A DNA stretch of 46,902 bases from an uncultured Lachnospiraceae bacterium (GCA_910586555.1 CAJUJY010000030.1:1-46902); one strand, 5' to 3'. Positions 26,321 to 35,388 are shown, counted from the first letter of the stretch. The notes: a model not told the origin generated them from the sequence alone. A program made the numbers and translations.

Positions 26321-26364
26321 GGCTTAAACAGACAGGATTATTAATAACGTCCACTGTTTAAGCC
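26321..26364. promoter_or_regulatory. 11-base inverted repeat upstream of the PAP2 gene
   Basis: GGCTTAAACAG (26321-26331) and CTGTTTAAGCC (26354-26364) are perfect inverted copies 22 bases apart. No T-run follows, so a plain terminator is unlikely; an operator or leader structure is possible. The gap 26244-26404 otherwise shows no gene. Confidence 0.55.
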
Positions 26365-26404
26365 TGCACTATAAATTAACTGTATTCTCATGGAGGTTTT
26401 GCAT

Positions 26405-27139
26405 ATGGATAACAGGCCAGGACAATGGTATGAGGCATATATTGGAAAAATAGTTCCAAGATATGCGTTTTTTTCTGTTATATTCTGCTTTGTCTTTAAC
26501 TCACTAATTTATACGGGAACACAGATTTTAATGAAAAATGCAAAGCATTATGATTTATCAACGTCATTTGACTATAGCATCCCATTTGTCCCAGAATGGG
26601 TTTTAGTATATGTAATATGTTTTGCTTTCTGGGCAGTTAATTATATAATGATTACACGTACAGGGCATGATGAATGGTTTAAATTTGCAACAGCAGATTA
26701 CCTTTCAAGAATTATTTGCATGGTATTTTTTATAATTATGCCAACTACAAATACAAGACCAGAAATTACAGGAAATGGTTTTACAGAAAATATTATGCAA
26801 TTTATATATATGGCTGACCCTGCAACTAACCTTTTCCCTTCAATACACTGTCTTGTAAGCTGGCTATGTTATGCAGGCATAAGGGGAAGGAAGAATATAC
26901 CATTGTGGTACAGGGCATTTTCGTGTATATTTGCTATTATGGTTTTTCTATCTACACAATTTACTAAACAGCATTATATAGCAGATGTATTTGCTGGTGT
27001 ATTAATTGCAGAAATATGCCTGTATATAGGAAGGCATACAAAACTATATAAAAAAACCAGTAAAGTTTTTAATAAAATAAATGCAAAAGTTTTTGGAGAT
27101 GCCACTTATGCCAGGGAAGAAGAACAGGAATATTTTTAA
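26405..27139 (+). CDS. PAP2-superfamily membrane phosphatase
   Basis: Integral membrane protein of the phosphatidic-acid phosphatase type 2 superfamily, likely dephosphorylating a lipid phosphate. The 244 residues have about 6 membrane helices. The core active-site motifs are seen in FPSIHCLVSWLC (SxxH-like) and KQHYIADVFAGV (the catalytic His with the following Asp). The N-terminal KxxxxxxRP motif is not clear. The start at 26405 follows GGAGG. The next gene starts inside its 3' end, so the two are coupled. Confidence 0.87.
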   Translation: MDNRPGQWYEAYIGKIVPRYAFFSVIFCFVFNSLIYTGTQILMKNAKHYDLSTSFDYSIPFVPEWVLVYVICFAFWAVNYIMITRTGHDEWFKFATADYLSRIICMVFFIIMPTTNTRPEITGNGFTENIMQFIYMADPATNLFPSIHCLVSWLCYAGIRGRKNIPLWYRAFSCIFAIMVFLSTQFTKQHYIADVFAGVLIAEICLYIGRHTKLYKKTSKVFNKINAKVFGDATYAREEEQEYF

Positions 27140-28142
27140 TTTTTTATTTTTAGCTGTAGTATTTGTGGTAACCCTGTATTCTGTATTCCATAATGAAGAC
27201 CTCTCTTCTATTTTAAGTTATATTAAAAATGCAGACAGCAGATACTGGGTTATAGGTGTTATATTTGTATTAATTTATATAGAATGTGAATCCGCAGTTA
27301 TATATTACATGCTTAAAAGCCTTGGGGAAAATGTACTATTCTCCCATTGCTTCCTGTATTCATTTGTAGGTTTTTTCTTTTGTCTTGTTACACCATCTGC
27401 TACAGGCGGGCAGCCTGCACAGCTTTATTTTATGAAAAAAGACGGGCTGCCGCTTACAGTATCTGCAATGGTGCTTGTTATAGTAACAATTACCTACAAA
27501 ATGGTATTAGTGGCGGCTGGCGCAGTTGTATTTATATTCCGTCCTCCAGAAATTATTACGTATCTTTCTCCTGTAACTGGGTGGTGCTTTCTTGGAATGG
27601 CACTAAATACTATATGCATAATTATTATGCTTATATTTGTATTTAACCCAGTATTTGCTAAAAATACCGCAGCATTTATAATAAATACTGCGGCAAAGTT
27701 TTCTGGTTCTTTAAACAGCCAGAAATATATGGACAGGCTTATGTCTGCAATGGTCAAATATAAAGACAGTGCCAGTTATTTTGCATCAAATAAATTTGTA
27801 ATATGGAATGTATTTTGTATAACAACATTCCAGCGCATTATATTATTTGCTGTGACATATATTGTATGTGTTTCATTTAATACAGCAGATGCAGGTTTTT
27901 TTACAATAACAGGATTACAGGCAATGATTGCAGTTGCTGTAGATATGCTTCCCCTGCCAGGAGGAATGGGTATTACAGAAAAACTTTTTAAAGAAATATT
28001 TATCACTGTATGCAGCAAAGACCTTGTAATACCTGTAATGATTGCAAGCCGTGGCATAAGCTACTATACACAGCTTCTTATAAGTGCTGTTATGTCAGTT
28101 GCTGCATATTTTAAAATAGTATACAGAAAAGGAATACAATGA
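27108..28142 (+). CDS. LPG-synthase-TM family (flippase-like) membrane protein, copy 2
   Basis: Paralogue of the protein at 22916-23977, with the same family motifs: FCLVTPSATGGQPAQLYFMKKDG and LPLPGGMGITEKLF. About 8 hydrophobic helices are seen over 344 residues. The preferred start at 27108 has GGAG about 9 bases upstream within the PAP2 gene (32-base overlap); starts at 27081 and 27099 are possible. Sitting between a lipid phosphatase and phosphatidylserine synthase, it probably handles a phospholipid or lipid-linked sugar. Substrate unknown. Confidence 0.89.
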   Translation: MPGKKNRNIFNFLFLAVVFVVTLYSVFHNEDLSSILSYIKNADSRYWVIGVIFVLIYIECESAVIYYMLKSLGENVLFSHCFLYSFVGFFFCLVTPSATGGQPAQLYFMKKDGLPLTVSAMVLVIVTITYKMVLVAAGAVVFIFRPPEIITYLSPVTGWCFLGMALNTICIIIMLIFVFNPVFAKNTAAFIINTAAKFSGSLNSQKYMDRLMSAMVKYKDSASYFASNKFVIWNVFCITTFQRIILFAVTYIVCVSFNTADAGFFTITGLQAMIAVAVDMLPLPGGMGITEKLFKEIFITVCSKDLVIPVMIASRGISYYTQLLISAVMSVAAYFKIVYRKGIQ

Positions 28143-28143
28143 A

Positions 28144-28851
28144 ATGATTGGATTTTATAATTATACGGTAATTCTTACATATATAAGCCTGCTTATTTCG
28201 GTTTTTGGAATGATACAGTCTTTTGGTGGAAGGTTCCGTACTGCAATTTTATGTCTTGCACTGTCAGGGCTATGTGATATGTTTGATGGCAAAATTGCCA
28301 GAAGCAAGAAAAACAGGACAGATGATGAAAAGCTTTTCGGGTTACAGATTGATTCATTATGTGATGCCATATGCTTTGGGATATTTCCTGCAATGATATG
28401 CTTCCTTATAGGTGTAAGAGGACCGCTTGGTGCACTTGCTGTAGGATATTACTGTGTCTGTTCAATAATAAGGCTTGCTTACTTTAACGTGCTTGAAACA
28501 AGAAGGCAGGCCACAGAAGGCGGTGCTAATAAATATTACCATGGGCTTCCTATTACATCTATGGCAGTAATACTTCCAATAATATTTTTATTGCAGGCAT
28601 TTGTACCAGAAATTGTTTTTATAATACTGCTCCACTTTGTATTATTTATTGTTGGCACTTTATTTATTGTTGACTTTAAATTAAGGAAACCAAATAATAT
28701 TACACTGTTTTTCCTTGTAGCAGCAGTTGCAGCAGCAGTCCTTATTATAATAATATTTTCAAGTTATAAAATTCCAAAACTCCGGTTTCCTGAAGTACCA
28801 CTATGGCCAGTTATAAAGAAACTTTTTGGAATAATTATATACCAGATCTGA
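28144..28851 (+). CDS. pssA: CDP-alcohol phosphatidyltransferase, probable phosphatidylserine synthase
   Basis: Transfers a phosphatidyl group from CDP-diacylglycerol, probably to serine. The 235-residue membrane protein shows the CDP-alcohol phosphotransferase motif as DMFDGKIARSK then GLQIDSLCD; the gap between the DG..AR part and the G..D..D part is about four residues longer than usual. Several membrane helices follow. The identity as serine synthase is supported by the next gene, phosphatidylserine decarboxylase. It starts 1 base after the flippase-like gene, which suggests tight coupling. Confidence 0.9.
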   Translation: MIGFYNYTVILTYISLLISVFGMIQSFGGRFRTAILCLALSGLCDMFDGKIARSKKNRTDDEKLFGLQIDSLCDAICFGIFPAMICFLIGVRGPLGALAVGYYCVCSIIRLAYFNVLETRRQATEGGANKYYHGLPITSMAVILPIIFLLQAFVPEIVFIILLHFVLFIVGTLFIVDFKLRKPNNITLFFLVAAVAAAVLIIIIFSSYKIPKLRFPEVPLWPVIKKLFGIIIYQI

Positions 28852-28949
28852 CTACTTCCACGGGCAAACCTATGGGTTTTTGCCACAAATTTATAACAGG
28901 AAAGTACTGGTATTTGCGCCTTAGGGCACTGGAAAGGAGTGATGTTTAT

Positions 28950-29846
28950 ATGCAGGATAAAAGAAAACGTGTGCCTGCAAACAATAAGGGCATACAAGAT
29001 ATTATACTGGATTTTTTATACCAGACCCGTCCAGGCAGTTTTTTATTAAAAATACTTATAAAACCAGAATTATCAGGACTGGCTGGAAAATTTATGGATT
29101 CACGCTTTTCAAAACTGTTAATCCAGCCTTTTATCAAATATAATAATATAAATATGGAAGAATTTGAAAAATGCAAGTACCGCAGTTTTAATGAATTTTT
29201 TACACGTAAAATTAAAAAAGGAAAACGCCACTTTTCTTTAAAAGACAGTGATTTATGCTCCCCCTGTGATGCAAAGCTTAGTGTTTATAAAATTACAAAA
29301 AATTCTTCATTTATAGTAAAAGGCACACATTATAATATGGAAAGCCTTACAAAAAGCCATAAACTTGCACAGTATTACGAAGGCGGCACATTGTGTATAT
29401 TCAGGCTTTGTGTTGACGATTACCACAGATATGCCTATATTGATTATGGCAAACAGAAAAAAAATTATAAAATACCTGGCGTACTCCATACGGTACATCC
29501 AAAGGCTCTTGGAAAATACCCGGTCTATAAGGAAAATTCAAGGGAATTTTCAATACTTCACAGTAAAAACTTTGGCAAGGTGCTTATGATGGAAGTTGGT
29601 GCAATGCTTGTAGGCAGAATATGTAATTATAACAAAGAAACGCATGCCGTGCGCGGACAGGAAAAAGGCAAGTTTGAATATGGAGGTTCAACAATTATCC
29701 TTGCATTTAAAAAAGACATGGTAAATATAGACGGTGAAATAATTAATAACAGCAGGTATGGCTATGAAACCATAGTAAAAATGGGTGAAGTTATTGGACA
29801 GAAAAAAGAAAGTAAGGAGCATAAATATGGAAACCCCAATATATGA
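28950..29846 (+). CDS. psd: Phosphatidylserine decarboxylase proenzyme
   Basis: Converts phosphatidylserine to phosphatidylethanolamine. It is a self-cleaving pyruvoyl enzyme: the GGST motif near the C-terminus (in EYGGSTIILAF) supplies the Ser that becomes the pyruvoyl group. Other family blocks seen are YRSFNEFFTRKIK near the start, SPCDAKLS, FRLCVDDYHRY and MMEVGAMLVGRI. The start at 28950 (GGAG upstream) gives 298 residues; a frame opening at 28803 inside pssA would add 49 residues with no family match. With pssA it forms a complete route to phosphatidylethanolamine. Confidence 0.95.
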   Translation: MQDKRKRVPANNKGIQDIILDFLYQTRPGSFLLKILIKPELSGLAGKFMDSRFSKLLIQPFIKYNNINMEEFEKCKYRSFNEFFTRKIKKGKRHFSLKDSDLCSPCDAKLSVYKITKNSSFIVKGTHYNMESLTKSHKLAQYYEGGTLCIFRLCVDDYHRYAYIDYGKQKKNYKIPGVLHTVHPKALGKYPVYKENSREFSILHSKNFGKVLMMEVGAMLVGRICNYNKETHAVRGQEKGKFEYGGSTIILAFKKDMVNIDGEIINNSRYGYETIVKMGEVIGQKKESKEHKYGNPNI

Positions 29847-31197
29847 TTTTGTTACAAAGTACAAATCTTCCGGGGCAGCAAGGTTCCATATGCCAGGGCA
29901 CAAAGGGAAGGGCTTTACCGGGTGTGAAGCCCTTGATATAACAGAAATAGAAGGTGCTGATGTACTAAGCATGGCAAGCGGCATTATTGCAAAAAGCCAG
30001 TTTAATGCAACGCGCCTTTTTGGTTCAGGCATAACCTTGTATTCTACTGAAGGATCATCACTTTGTATTAAAGCCATGCTTATGGCAGTACTTACAGATG
30101 CAAGAAAACAAAAAAAATACCAGAATGAATATATACTTGCGGCAAGAAATATCCACCGTTCAGCAGTTGATGCATGTGCACTTCTTGGTATTGGAATGGA
30201 ATTTATAATATATAATTCCACGCTTTGTATAACAGAAAGTAACATAACAGCACAGGATATAGAAATATTCCTTAAAAACAGGCAGGAAAATAACAAAGAC
30301 TTCCCTATAGCAGTATATATTACATCTCCTGGCTACCTTGGCGGCATATCCTGTATAAAAGAAATTGCAGGCGTATGTGAAAAATATTCCCTCCCCCTTG
30401 TTGTAGATAATGCACATGGGGCTTATCTTGCATTTTTAGAAGAAAACTGCCACCCTTTAAAACTTGGTGCCGCAATATGCTGTGACTCTGCACATAAAAC
30501 ACTGCCTGTACTTACAGGCGGTGCATATCTACATATATCAGCCAAATACAAAGAAAGGTATACCAGCCTTGCAACACGCGCCCTTGCACTATTTGGCTCA
30601 ACAAGCCCCTCATACCTTATATTACAATCACTTGATTTGTGTAACCGGTATATTGCAGACAATTACAGGCTTAAACTTGCAGAATGTATAAACACTATAA
30701 ATAAAACAAAAAAATTCCTAAAATCCAACGGTATATGCGTACTGAAAACAGAGCCACTAAAAATTGTTATAAATACCGCCGTTTCAGGTTATACAGGCAT
30801 TGAAACCAGCATAGAAATGAGAAAATATGGCATTGAATGTGAATATTCAGATAAGGAATTTATTGTACTTATGGCCACGCCAGAAAACAGCCAGGAAGAT
30901 TTTAACAGAATAAAAAAATGGGCTCTTGGCACATTTCTGGTACACAATAAAAAAGAAAAACTTGCACTCCCAAAGATACATTTTAAGAAAACTGCCCAGA
31001 AAATGACAATACGTGATGCAGCATTTTCACCATCAGAAATAATAGATGCCAAAGATTCCTTAGGACGCATATGTGCCTCAGAAACTGTATCATGCCCTCC
31101 TGCCATACCTATAGCAGTATGCGGTGAAGTTATAGACAAAAACATGGTAAAACTTTTTGAAATATATGGCATAAAAAAAATATGTGTAGTATTATAA
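29827..31197 (+). CDS. Orn/Lys/Arg decarboxylase family protein
   Basis: PLP-dependent fold-type I decarboxylase of the SpeA/Cad family, making a polyamine or diamine from a basic amino acid. The 456 residues contain RFHMPGHKGKGF at the N-terminus and the PLP lysine in CDSAHKTLPVLTGGAYLH. The length fits the shorter Gram-positive group (about 450-490). It overlaps psd by 20 bases, with AAGGAG as ribosome site, so it is in the lipid operon. Whether it makes cadaverine, putrescine or agmatine cannot be decided. Confidence 0.92.
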   Translation: METPIYDFVTKYKSSGAARFHMPGHKGKGFTGCEALDITEIEGADVLSMASGIIAKSQFNATRLFGSGITLYSTEGSSLCIKAMLMAVLTDARKQKKYQNEYILAARNIHRSAVDACALLGIGMEFIIYNSTLCITESNITAQDIEIFLKNRQENNKDFPIAVYITSPGYLGGISCIKEIAGVCEKYSLPLVVDNAHGAYLAFLEENCHPLKLGAAICCDSAHKTLPVLTGGAYLHISAKYKERYTSLATRALALFGSTSPSYLILQSLDLCNRYIADNYRLKLAECINTINKTKKFLKSNGICVLKTEPLKIVINTAVSGYTGIETSIEMRKYGIECEYSDKEFIVLMATPENSQEDFNRIKKWALGTFLVHNKKEKLALPKIHFKKTAQKMTIRDAAFSPSEIIDAKDSLGRICASETVSCPPAIPIAVCGEVIDKNMVKLFEIYGIKKICVVL

Positions 31198-31223
31198 ACC
31201 TGGGGAATAAAAACTGCCAGGTT
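31197..31223 (+). terminator. Weak hairpin after the decarboxylase gene
   Basis: AACCTGG (31197-31203) pairs with CCAGGTT (31217-31223); no T-run follows. It may stabilise the transcript end or act as a weak terminator. Confidence 0.4.
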
Positions 31224-31268
31224 AAAGGAATTTTATCTTGCATATGGCGGATTAAAGAACTTGACATA

Positions 31269-31460
31269 ATGTGCTTTAATAAAAAAATTTCAGAATATAC
31301 AAAATCAATGCTTAACTATATGACTAAAATTGTTATTAAAAATATTACAGAAAAATATGAAAAAGTTAAGAAAGGACTTGGTGGTATTATGGGAGGAAAA
31401 ATACTTGAATATGAGGCAAAAACTATTTTAAGAGAAGGCATTGAACAGGGGGTTAAATAA
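31269..31460 (+). pseudogene. C-terminal remnant of a PD-(D/E)XK (Rpn/transposase-like) protein
   Basis: The reading frame ends in GKILEYEAKTILREGIEQGVK, which resembles the tail of Rpn/PD-(D/E)XK nuclease family putative transposases, where EGxxxG repeats follow the catalytic core. The nuclease core is absent and the frame is only about 60 residues, so I treat it as a fragment. Fifty bases downstream lies a half-copy of a structured repeat (31510-31534), consistent with an old insertion site. It could alternatively be a small expressed protein. Confidence 0.5.
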
Positions 31461-31509
31461 GGTTTCCTATCCTGGCAAAGACCCTGTTATTTTAACAAAA
31501 CCAGGCAAT

Positions 31510-31534
31510 GCAGATTGCGGATATCCGGTTAATT
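31510..31534 (-). repeat. Family P half-copy (left-end palindrome)
   Basis: On the minus strand this matches the first part of the family P elements at 35782 and 41709, sharing CGGATATCCGCAATC and flanking bases. The rest of the element (terminal stem and hairpins) is missing. It lies just upstream of the hemerythrin ribosome site. Confidence 0.55.
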
Positions 31535-31548
31535 AAGGAGGATTTATA

Positions 31549-32433
31549 ATGTTTAATTTTACAGAAGACTGTATGACAGGAATTGATATAATTGATGAGG
31601 AACATAAACAATTATTTGAAATTATTAACCATCTGGCAGATACATTAAATAATAATACAGACATTGCAGATAAAACAGAAGCTATGGATTATATCCAGTA
31701 TTTTATTGAATATGGCAAAAGCCACTTTGCACATGAAGAAGCATGGATGGAAAGGCACCATGACCAGGAACTGCAAAGACAGCGCTTTGCACATAAGTTT
31801 TTTATGGATAAAATGCAGTCCATTGATTTAATGGGTCTTGATGATAAAGAAAAATACCCAATTACCAAAGATTTGCTGGTTTATATGATTAAATGGCTTT
31901 ATGGGCATATTTTAAATAGTGATACTTTAATTGGAAAGGTTGTCCACCTGCCAGCTTATCCAGTTGTCCACCACAATGAAGAAAATGGAAAGGACGAGGT
32001 AATTTATTGTGAATTTCTCCCTAAATACCATACAGGCATAGAACAGATTGACATGGAGCATAAAAAACTGTTTGCAATTATTAATGATATTTATAAAATG
32101 ACAGAAGAAGATTACAGCAATGACAAATATGATGAAATACTGGGACTGTTAGACAGGCTGGAAGAATATACACAAAGCCATTTTTGCCATGAAGAGGAAA
32201 TTATGGAACAGCACAATTTTCCAGAACTGGAGTTCCAGAAAAATGCACATATTTCTTTTATTGAACGCCTGTCCGACAGGGATATGGGAGAAGAAACTGA
32301 AAATCCAAAAGAATTTCTTGAAAGCCTGCTGGACTTTCTATATGCCTGGCTTGGGAACCATATTATGAAACATGATGCAAAAATTGCACAATACATATCA
32401 CAAAAAAATCCGCTTAATCTTACAAAACTGTAA
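31549..32433 (+). CDS. Double-domain bacteriohemerythrin
   Basis: Two hemerythrin domains in tandem (about residues 1-130 and 155-290), each expected to bind a di-iron centre that holds oxygen or senses oxygen, NO or iron. Domain 1 ligands are in DEEHKQLFE, HFAHEEAWM, HKFFMDKM and HILNSD; domain 2 in DMEHKKLFA, HFCHEEEIM, HISFIERL and HIMKHD. Both ligand sets look complete. No membrane or signalling domain is attached. A strong AAGGAGG site precedes the ATG. In an anaerobe a protective role against oxygen is plausible but not shown. Confidence 0.94.
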   Translation: MFNFTEDCMTGIDIIDEEHKQLFEIINHLADTLNNNTDIADKTEAMDYIQYFIEYGKSHFAHEEAWMERHHDQELQRQRFAHKFFMDKMQSIDLMGLDDKEKYPITKDLLVYMIKWLYGHILNSDTLIGKVVHLPAYPVVHHNEENGKDEVIYCEFLPKYHTGIEQIDMEHKKLFAIINDIYKMTEEDYSNDKYDEILGLLDRLEEYTQSHFCHEEEIMEQHNFPELEFQKNAHISFIERLSDRDMGEETENPKEFLESLLDFLYAWLGNHIMKHDAKIAQYISQKNPLNLTKL

Positions 32434-32439
32434 GATTAA
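32414..32439 (+). terminator. Perfect hairpin across the hemerythrin stop codon
   Basis: TTAATCTTACA (32414-32424) pairs perfectly with TGTAAGATTAA (32429-32439) around an AAAC loop. The stem includes the last codons and the TAA stop (32431-32433). The T-run is poor (CTTTG), so it may act as a weak terminator or mRNA-end stabiliser. Confidence 0.6.
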
Positions 32440-32485
32440 CTTTGAAAATGTAAGGTAAATCTATGGCATGCCTCCTGTTATTTTG

Positions 32486-32525
32486 TTATCCTTGTAACAG
32501 ATAAAGTTATATAATATTTGTTACA
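32486..32525 (+). promoter_or_regulatory. Promoter region with inverted repeat upstream of the BceA-type gene
   Basis: TATAAT at 32510-32515 has only a weak -35 (TTATCC at 32486-32491, 18-base spacer). TGTAACA (32493-32499) and TGTTACA (32519-32525) form an inverted repeat that brackets the -10 box. A weak -35 next to an inverted repeat fits an activator- or repressor-controlled promoter; the regulator is not in the window. Confidence 0.5.
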
Positions 32526-32559
32526 GCCTAATAAAATTATTAAACAGGAGGTATTTTAA

Positions 32560-33327
32560 ATGGCAATTTTAGAAGTAAATAATCTTAAAAAAATATATGT
32601 AACAAGATTTGGAAGCAACCAGGTACAGGCCTTAAGTAATATTAATTTTTCTGTTGAGGCAGGCGAATACGTTGCTATTATGGGTGAGTCAGGTTCTGGC
32701 AAAACCACACTGCTTAATATCCTTGCAGCACTTGACAGGCCTACAAGCGGCGGGGTCATGCTTGAAGGCAGGAATATAGCAGGCATTAAGGAGAAAGAAA
32801 TATCTGCTTTCCGCAGGGATAACCTGGGATTTGTATTCCAGGATTTCAACCTTCTTGACAATTTTTCACTAAAAGACAATATATTCCTGCCACTTGTATT
32901 ACAAGGCATGTCACCTGCAAATATGGAACAGAAGCTTAAGCCAATAGCATCAAAACTTGGCATTACAGAAATCCTGCCTAAATATCCATATGAAGTATCA
33001 GGCGGCCAGAAACAGCGTGTTGCAGTTGCAAGGGCACTTATAACTTCACCTAAACTTATACTTGCTGACGAACCAACAGGCGCACTTGACTCTAAAGCAT
33101 CAGAAAGCCTTTTAAGGCTTTTTAAAGAAATTAATGATGACGGGCAGACTGTTTTAATGGTTACACACAGCACAAAAGCAGCAAGCAATGCAAAAAGGGT
33201 TCTCTTCATTAAAGATGGTGAAGTTTTTCACCAGATTTACCGTGGAAATATGGAAAATGAAGAAATGTACCAAAAAATTTCGGATACATTAACAATTCTT
33301 GCAACAGGTGGTGATATAAATGAATAA
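32560..33327 (+). CDS. BceA-type ABC transporter ATP-binding protein
   Basis: Cytoplasmic ATPase of a peptide-antibiotic resistance type exporter. The 255 residues contain Walker A GESGSGKTT (about residue 45), the Q-loop in VFQDFNLLDNF, signature VSGGQKQR, and Walker B LILADEPTGALD. LDNFSLKDNIFLPL is typical of the BceA/LolD-like MacB group. It overlaps the permease gene by 8 bases. Unlike most BceAB loci, no two-component system lies beside it. Substrate (bacitracin-like drug, bacteriocin, host peptide) is unknown. Confidence 0.93.
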   Translation: MAILEVNNLKKIYVTRFGSNQVQALSNINFSVEAGEYVAIMGESGSGKTTLLNILAALDRPTSGGVMLEGRNIAGIKEKEISAFRRDNLGFVFQDFNLLDNFSLKDNIFLPLVLQGMSPANMEQKLKPIASKLGITEILPKYPYEVSGGQKQRVAVARALITSPKLILADEPTGALDSKASESLLRLFKEINDDGQTVLMVTHSTKAASNAKRVLFIKDGEVFHQIYRGNMENEEMYQKISDTLTILATGGDINE

Positions 33328-35338
33328 GCTGTATTTTAAACTTATGGCAACAAATATAAAAAATGGCAAAAGGTTTTATCTTCCATATATACTGGCTGGT
33401 GCACTTATAGTTACACTTTTTTATAATATGGCAGCTATATATTCCAATGAAGGCCTTTCAAATATGCCAGGCAGCAGCGATATAACAATGATTATGAATT
33501 TAGGGACAAAAGTTGTTATAATATTCAGTTTTATTTTTATTTTTTATACCAATAGTTTTATAATGAAAAGAAGAAAAAAAGATATTGGAATTTATAATAT
33601 ACTTGGCATGGAAAAAAAGCATATAGCAATGGAGCTTTTTATTGAAACTATTGTAACCGCCATAACTATAATTTTATGCGGCCTTATAACAGGTATTTTA
33701 TTTAATAAATTCCTTATGATGTTCTTATATAAATTATTAGGATTTGAAACTAGTATAAAATTTACTATTTCAGGAATGGCAGCCTGTAGTTCACTAATTG
33801 TATTTACAATATTATATTCATTGACAATTATCTATAATGTCATGCAGGTAAAACTTTCAAACCCAGTAGAACTTTTAAGGGGAAGCAATGTAGGCGAAAA
33901 AGAACCCAAAACAAAAATACTTATGGCAATTATGGGCTTTGTATGCCTTGGCACTGGTTATTATATTGCAATTACAACTGAAAATCCATTAGCAGCACTT
34001 TCCCTTTTCTTTGTTGCTGTAATACTTGTAATAGCAGGCACTTACTTGCTGTTTACATCGGGAAGCATAGCACTATTAAAAATACTTAGGAACAATAAAA
34101 ATTATTATTATAAAAAGAAGCATTTTATTTCTATATCAGGTATGATTTACAGAATGAAACAAAATGCGACAGGGCTTGCAAATATATGTATACTTTCAAC
34201 AATGGTGCTTGTTATGGTTTCCACAACTGTAAGCATGTTTGTTGGGGAAGAAGATATTTTAAAGACACGTTTCCAGGCCGAAATAAATATTTCCGCTTAT
34301 TCAGATAAACTGGAAGACCACACAAAACTTGATAAAATTGTGGAAGATGAAATAAGGAATAATGGAAGGAAAATTACAGACAAATCCGGGCACGTTTCTA
34401 TAAATATTGCAGGATTAATGAAAGGTAATGAACTTGACACTAATGGTGAAGATAATATCCAGTATAATTATTCTGACATTACATTTATTGAATTTATTGC
34501 AAAAGATGATATAGAAAATATATGCAATATAGAAACAGGGGAAATTCCAGAAGATGAAATTTTAATATACAGTAATTATAAATATAATGAAAAAGATTTA
34601 AAACTGCTTGGACAAACATTTAAAGTAAAAGAAAGCATTAAAACTGATGATGGTTTCCTTTCAGAACTTGCAGGCATTGACAGCAGCCTTATAAACTGTT
34701 TTTATGCAGTGGTTAATGATTATAACATGCTTGACAAAGTTGCTGTAAAGTTAAGGGAAAAAGGGGAAACTGATATCTATAACTACCAGCTCCATATAGA
34801 TATTGATGGTACATCTGAGGAAAAAAAACAGTGTGGAAGTGCTGTAAAAGAAACTCTCAAAAATAAAAAAAGTAATGAAACTGGTTATGCAGCAAATATT
34901 ATTGAAATACGCGAAAGCAACAGGGAAAGCTTTTACAGCCTGTATGGGGGACTTTTCTTCCTTGGTGTCTTTCTTGGGATAATGTTCCTTATGATTACAG
35001 TGCTTATAATATTTTATAAACAAATATCCGAAGGCTACGAGGACAGGGAAAGATTTATTATAATGGAAAAAGTTGGCATGGGTAAAAAAGATGTAAAAGC
35101 CAGCATACGTTCACAAATAAGGACAGTGTTCCTTTTACCTATAGCTGTAGCAGCAGTCCATGTAGCAGCAGCATTTCCAATGATCAGAAGGCTTCTTATA
35201 ATGTTTAATATGACCAATTATAAACTATATGCTACATGCACTATAATTACAATTCTTATATTTGCATTAATATATATAGTAGTATTCTTACTTACATCAA
35301 GAACATACTATAAAATAGTTGGTGAAGAAAACAGGTAA
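33320..35338 (+). CDS. BceB-type FtsX-like permease
   Basis: Permease partner of the preceding ATPase. The 672-residue protein has about ten hydrophobic helices: one near residue 20, pairs around 60-160 and 195-255, one near 285-305, then a large external domain (about 310-530), and a final FtsX-like block (about 540-665). The big extracellular loop between helices 7 and 8 is the hallmark of BceB-type transporters that sense and remove antimicrobial peptides. Translation is coupled by overlap with the ATPase gene, with AGGTGG as ribosome site. A bidirectional terminator follows. Confidence 0.92.
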   Translation: MNKLYFKLMATNIKNGKRFYLPYILAGALIVTLFYNMAAIYSNEGLSNMPGSSDITMIMNLGTKVVIIFSFIFIFYTNSFIMKRRKKDIGIYNILGMEKKHIAMELFIETIVTAITIILCGLITGILFNKFLMMFLYKLLGFETSIKFTISGMAACSSLIVFTILYSLTIIYNVMQVKLSNPVELLRGSNVGEKEPKTKILMAIMGFVCLGTGYYIAITTENPLAALSLFFVAVILVIAGTYLLFTSGSIALLKILRNNKNYYYKKKHFISISGMIYRMKQNATGLANICILSTMVLVMVSTTVSMFVGEEDILKTRFQAEINISAYSDKLEDHTKLDKIVEDEIRNNGRKITDKSGHVSINIAGLMKGNELDTNGEDNIQYNYSDITFIEFIAKDDIENICNIETGEIPEDEILIYSNYKYNEKDLKLLGQTFKVKESIKTDDGFLSELAGIDSSLINCFYAVVNDYNMLDKVAVKLREKGETDIYNYQLHIDIDGTSEEKKQCGSAVKETLKNKKSNETGYAANIIEIRESNRESFYSLYGGLFFLGVFLGIMFLMITVLIIFYKQISEGYEDRERFIIMEKVGMGKKDVKASIRSQIRTVFLLPIAVAAVHVAAAFPMIRRLLIMFNMTNYKLYATCTIITILIFALIYIVVFLLTSRTYYKIVGEENR

Positions 35339-35388
35339 GCTTATATATAATAAACACATACAAAAAGGCTTATGCCTGTCCTGTACAG

